A DNA stretch of 64,000 nt from UBA7239 sp035430165 (lineage in GTDB: Bacteria; Pseudomonadota; Gammaproteobacteria; Pseudomonadales; UBA7239): assembly GCA_035430165.1 (NCBI GenBank), contig DAOMGE010000004.1, positions 29,765 through 93,764 of the forward strand, written 5' to 3'. Every line of letters starts with the position of its first letter. Within the stretch, counting starts at the first letter, position 1. The notes under the pieces were generated by a model. It was not told the origin of the DNA. It worked only from the letters and a program-made list of their open reading frames with translations, and did no database searches. Shown here one piece after another: positions 26,068 through 34,834 of the stretch. The position numbers and the translations under genes are program-made.

Positions 26068-27726
26068 TTACATGTTGGGATAATTAGGCCCACCTGATCC
26101 TTCCGGTACTACCCATGTGATGTTTTGTGAGGGATCCTTGATGTCACAGGTTTTGCAATGCACGCAGTTCTGGCCGTTGATCTTGAATTGTTGCTTGCCG
26201 TCAAGTTCGACCACTTCGTACACGCCGGCAGGGCAGTAGCGCTGCGCCGGTTCATCGTACAGCGGCAGGTTGCGGGCAATCGGCACGTTCGGGTCAGTCA
26301 GGTGCAGGTGGCAGGGCTGGTTTTCTTCGTGGTTGGTGTTCGACAGGAACACGGAAGACAAGCGATCAAAGGTAAGTTTGTTATCCGGTTTTGGATATTC
26401 AATTTTTTTGCATTCACTCGCCGGCTTCATCTGTGCATAGTCCGGTGCGGGGTCGCGCAGGGTCCACGGCAGATTGCCGTTGAAAATGTTGATGTCGAAA
26501 AATGCGTAGGCCGAGCCGATGATATTGCCGAACTTGTGTTGCGCAGGGCCAAAGTTGCGCTGCATCCACAATTCTTTATAAGCCCATGATGCTTCATAGT
26601 TGGCTGCAAATTCAGTGAGTTCCTCGCCAGTTTTACCTGCGGCCAGTGCAGCGGCAATGGTTTCCGCAGCGATCATGCCGGATTTCATTGCAGTGTGGCT
26701 GCCTTTTATTTTTGCAAAATTCAGCGTTCCGGCATCATCGCCGATCAAAAAACCACCCGGGAAATGCATTTTCGGTTGTGATTGCAAGCCGCCTTTGGTG
26801 ATGGCACGCGCGCCGTAGCAGGTGCGTTTGCCGCCTTCAAGATATTGGCGAATCACAGGATGGGTTTTGTAGCGCTGGAACTCTTCAAATGGGCTTACAT
26901 GCGCATTCGAGTAAGACAGGTCAGTGATCAGTCCGACGGCGATCTGGTTGTTTTCGATGTGGTACAGGAAGCCGCCACCGGCAGAACCGCTTTCAGTCAG
27001 CGGCCAGCCTGCAGTATGTACAACCAGTCCCTGCTTGTGTTTTTCGGCGGGGACTTCCCAGATTTCCTTGATGCCGATGCCGTAGTGCTGTGCATCTTTG
27101 CCTGCATCCAGTTTGAATTTACTGATCAGCTGTTTGCCCAGATGGCCGCGGCAGCCTTCCGCAAACAGTGTGTATTTGCCGTGCAGTTCCATGCCGGGGG
27201 TGTAGGCGTCAGTCGGTTGGCCGTCGTGGCCGATACCCATGTCGCCAGTGACGATACCTTTTACAGAGCCGTTCTCATGGTAAAGGACGCTCGCAGCGGT
27301 AAAGCCGGGGAAGATTTCCACGCCAAGCGCTTCGGCCTGTTCAGCCAGCCAGCGGCACAGGCGACCGAGGCTGATGATGTAGTTGCCTTCGTTGTGCATG
27401 GTTTTCGGTACAGCGAAATGGGGTACCTTGATGGCGCCTTCGCCACTGGTAAACATATGGATGTCGTCGCCGACCACGGAAGTCTCGAGCGGGGCGCCAT
27501 CAGCTTTCCAGTTCGGGAACAATTCATTGAGCGCTGTGGGCTCGAATACCGCGCCGGACAGGATATGGGCGCCCACTTCGGAACCTTTTTCCACCACGAC
27601 TACAGACAGTTCCGGATTCAACTGGCGCAAGCGGCAGGCGGCTGACAGACCGGCAGGGCCGGCACCGACGATTACTACGTCGAATTCCATCGACTCTCTT
27701 TCAATAGCGTCTTGTTCGACTGTCAT
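26068..27726 (-). CDS. electron transfer flavoprotein-ubiquinone oxidoreductase
   Basis: Inner-membrane-associated flavoprotein passing electrons from ETF to ubiquinone during acyl-CoA and amino-acid oxidation. The protein has 552 residues. The FAD-binding GAGPAGLSAA motif is near residue 22. The C-terminal ferredoxin-like domain carries the [4Fe-4S] cysteines (NCVHCKTCDI, with a fourth upstream in AQRYCPAG). It is divergent from etfB-etfA, the usual arrangement. About 218 bases between them should hold both promoters. Confidence 0.96.
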   Translation of the reverse strand: MTVEQDAIERESMEFDVVIVGAGPAGLSAACRLRQLNPELSVVVVEKGSEVGAHILSGAVFEPTALNELFPNWKADGAPLETSVVGDDIHMFTSGEGAIKVPHFAVPKTMHNEGNYIISLGRLCRWLAEQAEALGVEIFPGFTAASVLYHENGSVKGIVTGDMGIGHDGQPTDAYTPGMELHGKYTLFAEGCRGHLGKQLISKFKLDAGKDAQHYGIGIKEIWEVPAEKHKQGLVVHTAGWPLTESGSAGGGFLYHIENNQIAVGLITDLSYSNAHVSPFEEFQRYKTHPVIRQYLEGGKRTCYGARAITKGGLQSQPKMHFPGGFLIGDDAGTLNFAKIKGSHTAMKSGMIAAETIAAALAAGKTGEELTEFAANYEASWAYKELWMQRNFGPAQHKFGNIIGSAYAFFDINIFNGNLPWTLRDPAPDYAQMKPASECKKIEYPKPDNKLTFDRLSSVFLSNTNHEENQPCHLHLTDPNVPIARNLPLYDEPAQRYCPAGVYEVVELDGKQQFKINGQNCVHCKTCDIKDPSQNITWVVPEGSGGPNYPNM

Positions 27727-27944
27727 GCGGGCGTGCCTCGTTCAGGAATGGAAAATCGGGAAGGCGCGCATTTTACCGGTATTGGAGAGGTGATAGAAGC
27801 CTGTAGCCCAGTCTTTATGGGCTTTTCGCTATTGCTTTTGGGGGCATCAGGCGGCACCATACGCGCGCCTTGAAAACGGCTAAAAGCCGGCGACATATCA
27901 CCCGGGTCGCCATTTCCTATCCCTACTTTACGAACGAGGAATCC

Positions 27945-28694
27945 ATGAAGGTTCTGGTTGCAGTCAAGCGCGTCGCTGACGCGAACGTAAAGGTTCGTCC
28001 GAAAGCGGACGGTACCGGTGTTGATCTGACTAACGTCAAAATGGCAGTCAACCCGTTTTGTGAAATTGCTGTGGAAGAGGCCGTGCGCTTGAAAGAAGCC
28101 GGCGTTGCCACCGAGATTGTCGCCGTTTCCATTGGTGACAAAGCTGCCCAGGAGCAGATTCGCACAGCGCTGGCGCTGGGTGCAGATCGCGGCATCCTGG
28201 TAGAAACCGCTGCCGATGTGCAGCCGTTGGCTGTTGCGAAAGCACTGAAAGCCATCGTTGACCAGGAAAAACCGGGTCTGGTTATCTTGGGTAAACAGTC
28301 CATTGACGGCGACAACAACCAGGTCGGCCAGATGCTGGCGGCCTTGTCGGGCATGTCTCAAGGTACGTTTGCCTCCGTTGTGAAAGTGGAAGGGGACAAG
28401 GTTGCAGTAACCCGTGAAATCGACGGTGGCCTGCAAACAGTCAGTCTGACATTGCCTGCTATCGTCACGACAGATTTGCGTCTGAACGAACCGCGCTACG
28501 CTTCACTGCCGAACATCATGAAAGCCAAGAAAAAGCCGCTGGATACCGTGACGCCTGAATCACTGGGTGTAGATGTTTCCCCACGTATCAAAACACTGAA
28601 AGTCGAGCCGCCAGCTGATCGCAAAGCGGGTATCAAGGTTGCGGATGTTGCCGCGCTGGTCGACAAACTGAAAAACGAAGCGAAGGTGATCTGA
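27945..28694 (+). CDS. etfB: electron transfer flavoprotein subunit beta
   Basis: The 249-residue beta subunit (MKVLVAVKRVADANVKVRP). It contains the AMP-binding and dehydrogenase-recognition loop region (RYASLPNIMKAKKKP). The ATG at 27945 follows GAGGAATCC. An in-frame upstream start (27870) has no ribosome site and encodes an unconserved extension. etfA follows after one base, so the two subunits are coupled. Confidence 0.97.
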   Translation: MKVLVAVKRVADANVKVRPKADGTGVDLTNVKMAVNPFCEIAVEEAVRLKEAGVATEIVAVSIGDKAAQEQIRTALALGADRGILVETAADVQPLAVAKALKAIVDQEKPGLVILGKQSIDGDNNQVGQMLAALSGMSQGTFASVVKVEGDKVAVTREIDGGLQTVSLTLPAIVTTDLRLNEPRYASLPNIMKAKKKPLDTVTPESLGVDVSPRIKTLKVEPPADRKAGIKVADVAALVDKLKNEAKVI

Positions 28695-28695
28695 T

Positions 28696-29625
28696 ATGAC
28701 AACTCTCGTTATTGCTGAACACGACAACGCCAGCCTGAAAAGCGCCACACTTAACACCGTGGCAGCTGCAAAAGCGATCGGCGGTGATATCCATGTGCTG
28801 GTTGCAGGCAGTGGCTGCGGTGCTGCTGCTGAAGCGGCAGCCAAAGTAGCAGGCGTTAGCAAGGTGCTGGTTGCTGACAACGCGGTTTATGCCAACCAAC
28901 TCGCCGAGAACGTCAGCTTGCTGGTCGCTGAACTCGGCAAGGGTTACAGCCACATACTTGCACCGGCGACATCCAACGGCAAAAATATCCTGCCACGCGC
29001 TGCTGCGTTGCTTGATGTTGCACAGATTTCTGAAATCACTGCAGTTGTCAGCGCTGATACATTCCAGCGTCCTGTTTACGCTGGCAACGTGATTGCGACC
29101 GTACAATCCACGGATGCCATCAAAGTGATCACCGTGCGTACCACCGGTTTTGATGCCGTTGCTGCTGAAGGCGGCTCTGCTGCGGTTGAAGCAGTGGCCA
29201 GCGCACAAAACGCAGGTCTGTCGACGTTTGTTGGTGAAGAAATTGCGAAGAGCGATCGTCCTGAGCTGACCTCTGCCAAGATTGTTATCTCTGGCGGTCG
29301 CGGTATGCAGTCGGGTGACAACTTCAAACTGCTCGAAGCAGTTGCCGACAAACTCGGTGCTGCAATGGGTGCTTCACGTGCAGCGGTTGATGCCGGTTTC
29401 GTACCGAATGACATGCAGGTTGGCCAGACCGGTAAAATTGTTGCGCCGGATCTGTACATCGCTGTCGGTATTTCCGGTGCTATCCAGCATCTGGCCGGTA
29501 TGAAAGATTCCAAAGTGATCGTCGCGATCAACAAGGATGAAGAAGCGCCGATCTTCCAGGTAGCGGATTACGGTCTGGTAGCAGACCTGTTCACTGCATT
29601 ACCGGAACTGGCTAACGCGTTGTAA
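28696..29625 (+). CDS. etfA: electron transfer flavoprotein subunit alpha
   Basis: The 309-residue FAD-binding alpha subunit. The C-terminal FAD motif KIVAPDLYIAVGISGAIQHLAGM and GGRGMQSGDNF are diagnostic. The heterodimer collects electrons from acyl-CoA dehydrogenases and hands them to ETF-QO, encoded divergently next door. It ends in a strong terminator. Confidence 0.97.
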   Translation: MTTLVIAEHDNASLKSATLNTVAAAKAIGGDIHVLVAGSGCGAAAEAAAKVAGVSKVLVADNAVYANQLAENVSLLVAELGKGYSHILAPATSNGKNILPRAAALLDVAQISEITAVVSADTFQRPVYAGNVIATVQSTDAIKVITVRTTGFDAVAAEGGSAAVEAVASAQNAGLSTFVGEEIAKSDRPELTSAKIVISGGRGMQSGDNFKLLEAVADKLGAAMGASRAAVDAGFVPNDMQVGQTGKIVAPDLYIAVGISGAIQHLAGMKDSKVIVAINKDEEAPIFQVADYGLVADLFTALPELANAL

Positions 29626-29640
29626 TCCTCGCGTGATGAC

Positions 29641-29673
29641 ATAAAAAAACCCGCGTTATGCGGGTTTTTTTAT
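29641..29673. terminator. bidirectional rho-independent terminator between etfA and the porin gene
   Basis: A perfect 14-base stem (29641-29654 and 29660-29673) with a 5-base loop. The core is ACCCGC/GCGGGT flanked by seven A and seven T. The A and T tracts on both sides serve two convergent genes. Confidence 0.9.
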
Positions 29674-29693
29674 GCCTGTGATCTGGGAGTGGT

Positions 29694-31037
29694 TCAAAAG
29701 TTATATTCAGCCCATACCCACGCTTTCGACAGATCCTTTTTTCCGGATACCGCTACATCGGCGCGTGAATCTGCCTGATCGTAAACGGCAAATTTGGTGC
29801 CGATAGTCCATTTCGGGCCAAAAGTTTTTACAACCTGTAAACTGGTCTCTGTACCGAAATCCAGTCCGTCATGTGTGGTGAGGTTACGGCTGGCGGAACT
29901 GTACTCGTGGTATTGCAGCATGGTTTTGATGGCATAGGCATTGAAATCGAGTCCAAGTGTTGCGTACTGGTCTACCAGTCCTTCTTTGGGCGTTACCAGA
30001 AACTGGTCTGCCCAACCGTTAAAGGCGTGTTTGGTGGCATACGGTGTTTGCAGGCCATACTGCCCACCGTCGGATCCCAGAAATTCATAACCAAGCATGG
30101 GCGTTAATGCATAGTTACCGCCACCAAATCCCCAGGTCATGCCGATTTCACCGAGTTTGTAATCGGCGTGATATCGCTTCTCCACTGTTGGAGTGGCCAT
30201 TATTTCCGCAGACTGATTGGCATATTCTGCGCGATACAGTGCGCGTAGCGGCACAGTCGTTGGCAGGTTGTATGAACCTTCGAACCGCAAGCCGGTCGAG
30301 TTGTTCGTGATGTAGCGCAGGCCGGGATTCAGGTCGATCTGTGCTGCAGGTAGTCGCAAGGTGTCGTTCTGGTTTTTGAGATCATACGAGTAGGCGGTAA
30401 ATTTTCCCCACGTAAAGCCGTTGTAACTGACGTTGAAAAGATTGTCACTGGTGTTGCTGTCAAATGCGGGTGTAATGCCATGCACGCGACCGACATAAGC
30501 ATAATTGAATGTAAAATCATCAATGCCTGTGTAAGTGGCGCTGAATGCATCAAACGTCTGGTCATTCTGGCGAAAGCCTACGTTGCCAATCCAGCGCTGG
30601 TTATCGAAGGTCAGGTATTGTCTGCCGAGCGTCAGGTTCAGCTTGCTTATACCACGGTAGCGCAGCTGGAAGCGGTTGAAATCAGAACCTTCCGGATCAG
30701 CGATCACAGCATATCCCGTAGCCGGTGGCGTAGGTGGTGCAGGCAGCTGGTAGTTATTCAGTCCTGCCACCGAATGTACATTTTCGAATTCAGTTAATAA
30801 TGTGAAACCATAGTAGGGTGCAGTTTCATAACCGAGTTTTGAACGGAGCGTCAATGCATCGGCGTCCTTCGCAAACGCATCATCTTCCACGCGCTCGAAA
30901 CGCAGTCTTTCATTAACGGTAACTTTGCCTGAGGTAAGTGACTTGTAGATATTTTCTTCAGCTTGTGCAGGAGTCGTGCTGACTATGCAAATGGCTGCAA
31001 GTGAAATGCAGAAATGAAAATTGGCGTTTGATTTCAT
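29694..31037 (-). CDS. alginate-export/OprD-like outer-membrane porin
   Basis: A 447-residue predicted beta-barrel. The signal peptide ends at PAQA-EEN (about residue 27). The rest alternates aromatic and polar residues, with aromatic-terminated strands and a C-terminal Phe (WVWAEYNF), the usual outer-membrane insertion signal. RLRFERVEDD near the N terminus and the overall pattern resemble the alginate_exp family (PF13372). ATG 31037 fits the signal peptide. It lies 55 bases downstream of nrtD, so it probably gives the importer's substrate a route across the outer membrane. The exact family is less sure than the porin call. Confidence 0.75.
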   Translation of the reverse strand: MKSNANFHFCISLAAICIVSTTPAQAEENIYKSLTSGKVTVNERLRFERVEDDAFAKDADALTLRSKLGYETAPYYGFTLLTEFENVHSVAGLNNYQLPAPPTPPATGYAVIADPEGSDFNRFQLRYRGISKLNLTLGRQYLTFDNQRWIGNVGFRQNDQTFDAFSATYTGIDDFTFNYAYVGRVHGITPAFDSNTSDNLFNVSYNGFTWGKFTAYSYDLKNQNDTLRLPAAQIDLNPGLRYITNNSTGLRFEGSYNLPTTVPLRALYRAEYANQSAEIMATPTVEKRYHADYKLGEIGMTWGFGGGNYALTPMLGYEFLGSDGGQYGLQTPYATKHAFNGWADQFLVTPKEGLVDQYATLGLDFNAYAIKTMLQYHEYSSASRNLTTHDGLDFGTETSLQVVKTFGPKWTIGTKFAVYDQADSRADVAVSGKKDLSKAWVWAEYNF

Positions 31038-31092
31038 AAAAAAATCCTCAAAAGTATCAATATCTGGAAAGAGAGAGAAGGCCAGGTGCTGG

Positions 31093-31965
31093 TCAGCACG
31101 CTTTTGGTAACGGGGTATTGGCGTCAACCAGTGGTTTTCTGGCTGACGCGATCGCTTTTTTTGTGTTGCTGAATATGTCCTCCACTTTCAGGTTTTTTTC
31201 GTAGAGGAATCGCAACACCTCGTGCCTTAAATGGTTGTAGTGCGGATCATCTGCCAGCGCGAGCCGGTTTCTTGGTCGTGCCAGATCAATGTCCAGTATT
31301 TCACCGACAGTGGCGGAAGGGCCGTTGGTCATCATTACAATCCGGTCGGAAAGCAGTACCGCTTCATCGACATCATGGGTAATCATGATGACGGTATTGT
31401 TCAGCCTGTTCTGTATTTCCATCAGCGAATCTTGCAGGTGCGCTCGTGTCAGCGCATCCAGTGCGCCGAACGGTTCATCCATGAGCAGAACTTGCGGTTG
31501 CATGGCCAAGGCCCTGGCAATGCCGACGCGTTGTTTCATGCCGCCAGAAATTTCATTCGGCAATTTGTGCATGGCGTGTTGCATGTGTACAAGTTCAAGG
31601 TTGTGCTCAATCCATTCCTTCATTTCGGTGCGTGTTTTTTTGCCGCGAAAGACTTCTTTAACACCGAGTTCTACATTCTGGTAAGACGTCAACCAGGGTA
31701 GTAGTGAGTGATTCTGGAATACCACGGCTCTTTCCGGGCCTGGTGTGTTCACTTCCTTGCCGTCCAGTACCACACCACCTTCAGTGGCTTGCAACAGGCC
31801 AGCCACAATATTCAGGACAGTGGATTTGCCGCAGCCGGAGTGACCAATCAGGGTGACAAACTCGCCTTCGCGAATTTTCAGGTTCACATTTTTCAAGGCA
31901 TTGAACGTGCCCTTGGCGGTTTTGAAATCGATGCCGACTTGTGTGAGTTCCAGTAGTGTTTTCAT
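31093..31965 (-). CDS. nrtD: NrtD-type ABC transporter ATP-binding protein (nitrate/related anion)
   Basis: A 290-residue ATPase. Walker A GHSGCGKST, signature ISGGMKQR, Walker B VLLMDEPFGALD and the switch His in ITHDVDEAV are all present. The C-terminal extension with DDPHYNHLRHEVLRFLYEK is typical of NrtD/NasD-type nitrate transporter ATPases. ATG 31965 is preceded by GAGG. It follows the permease gene by 33 bases. Confidence 0.9.
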   Translation of the reverse strand: MKTLLELTQVGIDFKTAKGTFNALKNVNLKIREGEFVTLIGHSGCGKSTVLNIVAGLLQATEGGVVLDGKEVNTPGPERAVVFQNHSLLPWLTSYQNVELGVKEVFRGKKTRTEMKEWIEHNLELVHMQHAMHKLPNEISGGMKQRVGIARALAMQPQVLLMDEPFGALDALTRAHLQDSLMEIQNRLNNTVIMITHDVDEAVLLSDRIVMMTNGPSATVGEILDIDLARPRNRLALADDPHYNHLRHEVLRFLYEKNLKVEDIFSNTKKAIASARKPLVDANTPLPKAC

Positions 31966-31998
31966 GGTAAGGCCTCGCATGGCTGGATTCGGGATGAC

Positions 31999-32952
31999 TT
32001 ATCGCACAACAGACTGTTTGTCCCACGAGAAATGCTGTTGCAGCATCAACATGCCTTTGTCTAGCGCATAGCCGATCAGTCCGATGGTGATAACGGCTAC
32101 CATGATCCTGCCCAGGGAATTGCTGTTGCCGTTCTGGAATTCGTCCCAGACAAATTTTCCCAGCCCCGGGTTTTGCGAGAGCATTTCTGCAGCAATCAAC
32201 ACCATCCACGCCGTGCTGAGTGAAAGTCGCAAGCCGGTAAAAATCATTGGCACTGCAGATGGAAAAACGATGTAACGAATATGCCGGAAATAATTCAGGC
32301 GCAGCACTTTGCTGACATTGACCAGATCACTGCTGACGGATGTCACGCCAACGGCGGTGTTGATGACAGTTGGCCACAAACAGCAGAGCATCACGGTAAA
32401 AGCTGACGTGATATAGGATTTCGGCATTCCGTCAACGACATTGACGTAGACGGAGCTGACCACAATGGTGACCAGCGGCAGCCAGGCCAGCGGTGAAACC
32501 GGCTTGAACAACTGGATAATCGGATTAATTGCCTTGTATACCGATGCACTTAACCCGACAACAATGCCAAACGGAATCGCAATGGTTGCTGCAAAGATAA
32601 ATCCGGTAAAAACAGTTTTCAGGCTGGTTGCAATTTGTTGCGGATAAGTTGGCGCTCCACTGTAGGGACGCAGGTCTGCTTTCATCGCAGGATTTTGCAG
32701 TTTCAGCGCGGCGTTGCGTTTTTCCTGGCGTGCATAGAACTCGGCTTTGCGCTGTTCCTCGGCACGATATTCTTCCGACAGGCCCTTGGCTTGTTCCCAC
32801 ACGGCAACAGGGCCGGGAAATTTTCCGAGTGATGTGTCGATATGGCTGGATGCAATCTGCCAAAGACCAAGAAAAACAGCAATGCCAATCAGGGGTAAAC
32901 CGAAATTCCGGATGGCAGTATCGAATAACTTTAAAAAATCAATTTGAATCAT
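31999..32952 (-). CDS. nrtB: NrtB-type ABC transporter permease
   Basis: A 317-residue inner-membrane permease of the nitrate/sulfonate/taurine group. About six helices follow a long charged periplasmic insertion (roughly residues 50-100, Glu/Arg/Lys-rich). That insertion is found in proteobacterial NrtB and not in SsuC. The EAA-like coupling loop is in VLRLNYFRHIRYIVFPSAVP. The gene lies between nrtA and nrtD, with a hairpin in the nrtA-nrtB gap. Confidence 0.9.
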   Translation of the reverse strand: MIQIDFLKLFDTAIRNFGLPLIGIAVFLGLWQIASSHIDTSLGKFPGPVAVWEQAKGLSEEYRAEEQRKAEFYARQEKRNAALKLQNPAMKADLRPYSGAPTYPQQIATSLKTVFTGFIFAATIAIPFGIVVGLSASVYKAINPIIQLFKPVSPLAWLPLVTIVVSSVYVNVVDGMPKSYITSAFTVMLCCLWPTVINTAVGVTSVSSDLVNVSKVLRLNYFRHIRYIVFPSAVPMIFTGLRLSLSTAWMVLIAAEMLSQNPGLGKFVWDEFQNGNSNSLGRIMVAVITIGLIGYALDKGMLMLQQHFSWDKQSVVR

Positions 32953-33010
32953 GTGCTCACCTGACAGTGGCGCTACAACGCCGTAGCGGAGAAACTGAAA
33001 AACCGTGAGG

Positions 33011-33045
33011 CCTGCAATACCTGCGATCCGTATCGGTATTGCAGG
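33011..33045 (-). other. intercistronic hairpin after nrtA
   Basis: An 11-base perfect inverted repeat, CCTGCAATACC (33011-33021) and GGTATTGCAGG (33035-33045), with a 13-base spacer, in the gap between nrtA and nrtB. Such hairpins after a substrate-binding-protein gene usually protect the upstream mRNA and raise its expression over the permease. A short T-run 8 bases downstream on the minus strand leaves partial termination possible. Confidence 0.6.
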
Positions 33046-33054
33046 GTATTCAGG

Positions 33055-34443
33055 CTATGGTTTGGCGTCGCCTTTCAAACCGATGGCGAAACTGTCGATA
33101 AACTGGTTCGGTTTGTTGGCATCAAAGACAGCACCATCCAGTAAGCTGGTTTGCGGTTCCTTGACAAATTTCACCGTGGCCAGATCAGGAAAATCGCTGG
33201 CTTTCATTTTTCCTTCAGCGATCAGCTCCTTGGCAGCAATCAGGTAGATGTCAGGCCGATACGCTTTTTTGGCCATGTCCATGTACCAGCTGTCAGGTTT
33301 TTGTGTGGTGATATGGCCCCAGCGACGCATCTGTGTCATCCACCAGATGGCATCGGAATAATAAGGAATGCCGTATTCGCCTTTGAAAAAGGTGTTGAAT
33401 TCAGGAACAGGGCGCTTGTCACCTTTTTCAAATTCGAACGTGCCGGTCATGCTGTTGGCAATAACTTTTTCATCCGCACCCACATACACCGGGCGTGAAA
33501 TCATTTTTACCGCTTCAGGACGATTTGCATTGTTGTTCGCATCGAGCCAATACGACGCGCGGATCAGTGCCTTGACGGTGTGGATCGTGGTGTTCGGGTA
33601 TTTGGTGTAGAAATCTTCACGCATGCCAAACACTTTATCGGCGCCGCCAGACCAGATGTTGTCGCTGGTAACAACCGGTACACCCAGGCCTTTGGCAACA
33701 GCCTGTTGATTCCACGGTTCACCGACGCAATAACCAACCGTGGTGCCAGCTTCCATTGTCGGGACCATTTGCGGTGGTGGTACCACAGACAAGAATGCTT
33801 GTGCGCCGACGCCACCGCTGTTGTCACCTTTTTCCGGTGCGTAAAATCCGGGATGTATTCCGCCAGCCGCTAACCAGTAGCGCTCAAGATAGTTGTGTGT
33901 GCCCACCGGAAACGTCATGCCAAGATTGAAATTTTTTCCGCTCTTGGAATAGCTTTCCAGTACCGGTTTTAATGCGGATGCACTGATCGGGTGTTTGGGT
34001 TTGTCGCCTTCCATTGCCACGCCCGGTTTCATTTGTCCCCATACGGCATTTGAAACGGTAATTGCTGCGCCGTTATAGGAAAGTGTGAAGGGTGAGATAA
34101 TCGGCGTGTTGCCCAATACGCCGGTTGCAGTTCCCAGCGGCATCGGCGCCAGCATGTGCGCGCCATCAAGCTCGCCAGATGAAACGCGATCAAACAATAC
34201 TTTCCAGTTGGCTTGTGCTTCCAGTGTGACGGTCAGTCCTTCATCCTCGAAATATCCCTTTTCGTACGCAACCGCCAAAGGCACCATATCCGTCAGTTTG
34301 ATAAAACCGAATTTCAGTTCCCATTTTTCCGGCATATCGGTCGCGTTGGCTGGCGACTGCCCCAACAGCGCGCTGGCAAGCAATGCAGCAGACAAGGCTG
34401 CACGTTTCAGGCGGGAAAGTTTATGTCTGTCGGTATTTGGCAT
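33055..34443 (-). CDS. nrtA: NrtA/CmpA-family ABC transporter substrate-binding protein
   Basis: A 462-residue periplasmic binding protein. The basic N terminus and hydrophobic segment (SRLKRAALSAALLASALLG) form a Sec/Tat-like signal. YFEDEGLTVTLEAQANWKVLFDRVSSGELDGAH and MLAPMPLG are the family ligand-pocket region. ATG 34443 has GAGAGG upstream; the much longer in-frame extension is non-coding leader. Nitrate, nitrite, bicarbonate and cyanate binders cannot be told apart by eye. A nitrogen source is favoured by the sigma-54 promoter upstream. Confidence 0.9.
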   Translation of the reverse strand: MPNTDRHKLSRLKRAALSAALLASALLGQSPANATDMPEKWELKFGFIKLTDMVPLAVAYEKGYFEDEGLTVTLEAQANWKVLFDRVSSGELDGAHMLAPMPLGTATGVLGNTPIISPFTLSYNGAAITVSNAVWGQMKPGVAMEGDKPKHPISASALKPVLESYSKSGKNFNLGMTFPVGTHNYLERYWLAAGGIHPGFYAPEKGDNSGGVGAQAFLSVVPPPQMVPTMEAGTTVGYCVGEPWNQQAVAKGLGVPVVTSDNIWSGGADKVFGMREDFYTKYPNTTIHTVKALIRASYWLDANNNANRPEAVKMISRPVYVGADEKVIANSMTGTFEFEKGDKRPVPEFNTFFKGEYGIPYYSDAIWWMTQMRRWGHITTQKPDSWYMDMAKKAYRPDIYLIAAKELIAEGKMKASDFPDLATVKFVKEPQTSLLDGAVFDANKPNQFIDSFAIGLKGDAKP

Positions 34444-34474
34444 ATCGCACCTCTCGGGAATTGAAAAATCCGGA

Positions 34475-34508
34475 ATCCATGTTGTCTGTAACGTGCGACA
34501 ACATGGAT
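34475..34508 (-). promoter_or_regulatory. hairpin in the nrtA 5' leader
   Basis: Perfect 12-base inverted repeat ATCCATGTTGTC (34475-34486) and GACAACATGGAT (34497-34508) with a 10-base loop. In nrtA mRNA it starts near +8 and is followed 7 bases later by TTTTT. It may be a transcription attenuator, as in nitrate-responsive leaders, or a stabilising 5' hairpin. Confidence 0.55.
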
Positions 34509-34525
34509 AACCACGCTTGCCATAC

Positions 34526-34542
34526 AGCAAGCGTCGTGCCAA
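34526..34542 (-). promoter_or_regulatory. sigma-54 promoter for nrtA
   Basis: Minus-strand TTGGCACGACGCTTGCT matches every defined position of the RpoN consensus YTGGCACGRNNNTTGCW, with GG at -24 and GC at -12. The predicted start is near 34515, giving a ~72-base leader before the nrtA ATG. This implies nitrogen control through an enhancer-binding protein. Confidence 0.85.
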
Positions 34543-34677
34543 TTGGCAAACGGTGTTTTCTGTGGATTTTTTTGGTGCTTGTGTCGGGCTGCAGGAATAT
34601 GTTGGTGCGAATTTCCAGAGATTGTTGCGATTTTCTGCTGATGTGGTTGCATTGAGTGATGATGCAATGCGGTGTTT

Positions 34678-34756
34678 CGCACTATTATCGAGCGACAACG
34701 GTGTGATATGGGGCGCCGAATGAATTCTTTATCGATATGCGCATGATTTTGGTGCG
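34678..34756. promoter_or_regulatory. candidate NtrC enhancer sites upstream of nrtA
   Basis: Two stretches resemble the NtrC site TGCACTATATTGGTGCA: CGCATGATTTTGGTGCG at 34740-34756 (12 of 17 matches) and CGCACTATTATCGAGCG at 34678-34694 (11 of 17). They lie about 165-240 bases upstream of the predicted sigma-54 start, a workable enhancer distance. The rest of the 34444-34834 gap holds no gene. Confidence 0.5.
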
Positions 34757-34834
34757 TCAGACCGGGTTTCCATACACTGTGCGGGCTTTTTTGTTTTACC
34801 ATTCACCCATCTGGTAGTGATGGGGAGGAAGCAA

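Noticed and set aside
29694..34443. Assigning the importer firmly to nitrate
   Set aside because: NrtA, CmpA and cyanate binders look alike by eye and no nitrate or nitrite reductase genes are present. Only nitrogen control is supported.
34513..34534. An 8-base-stem hairpin with a 6-base loop upstream of nrtA, considered as the first hairpin of an ANTAR-type (NasT/NasR) leader
   Set aside because: It overlaps the -12 part of the sigma-54 promoter, so most of it would not be transcribed, and its loop lacks the expected A1 and G4.
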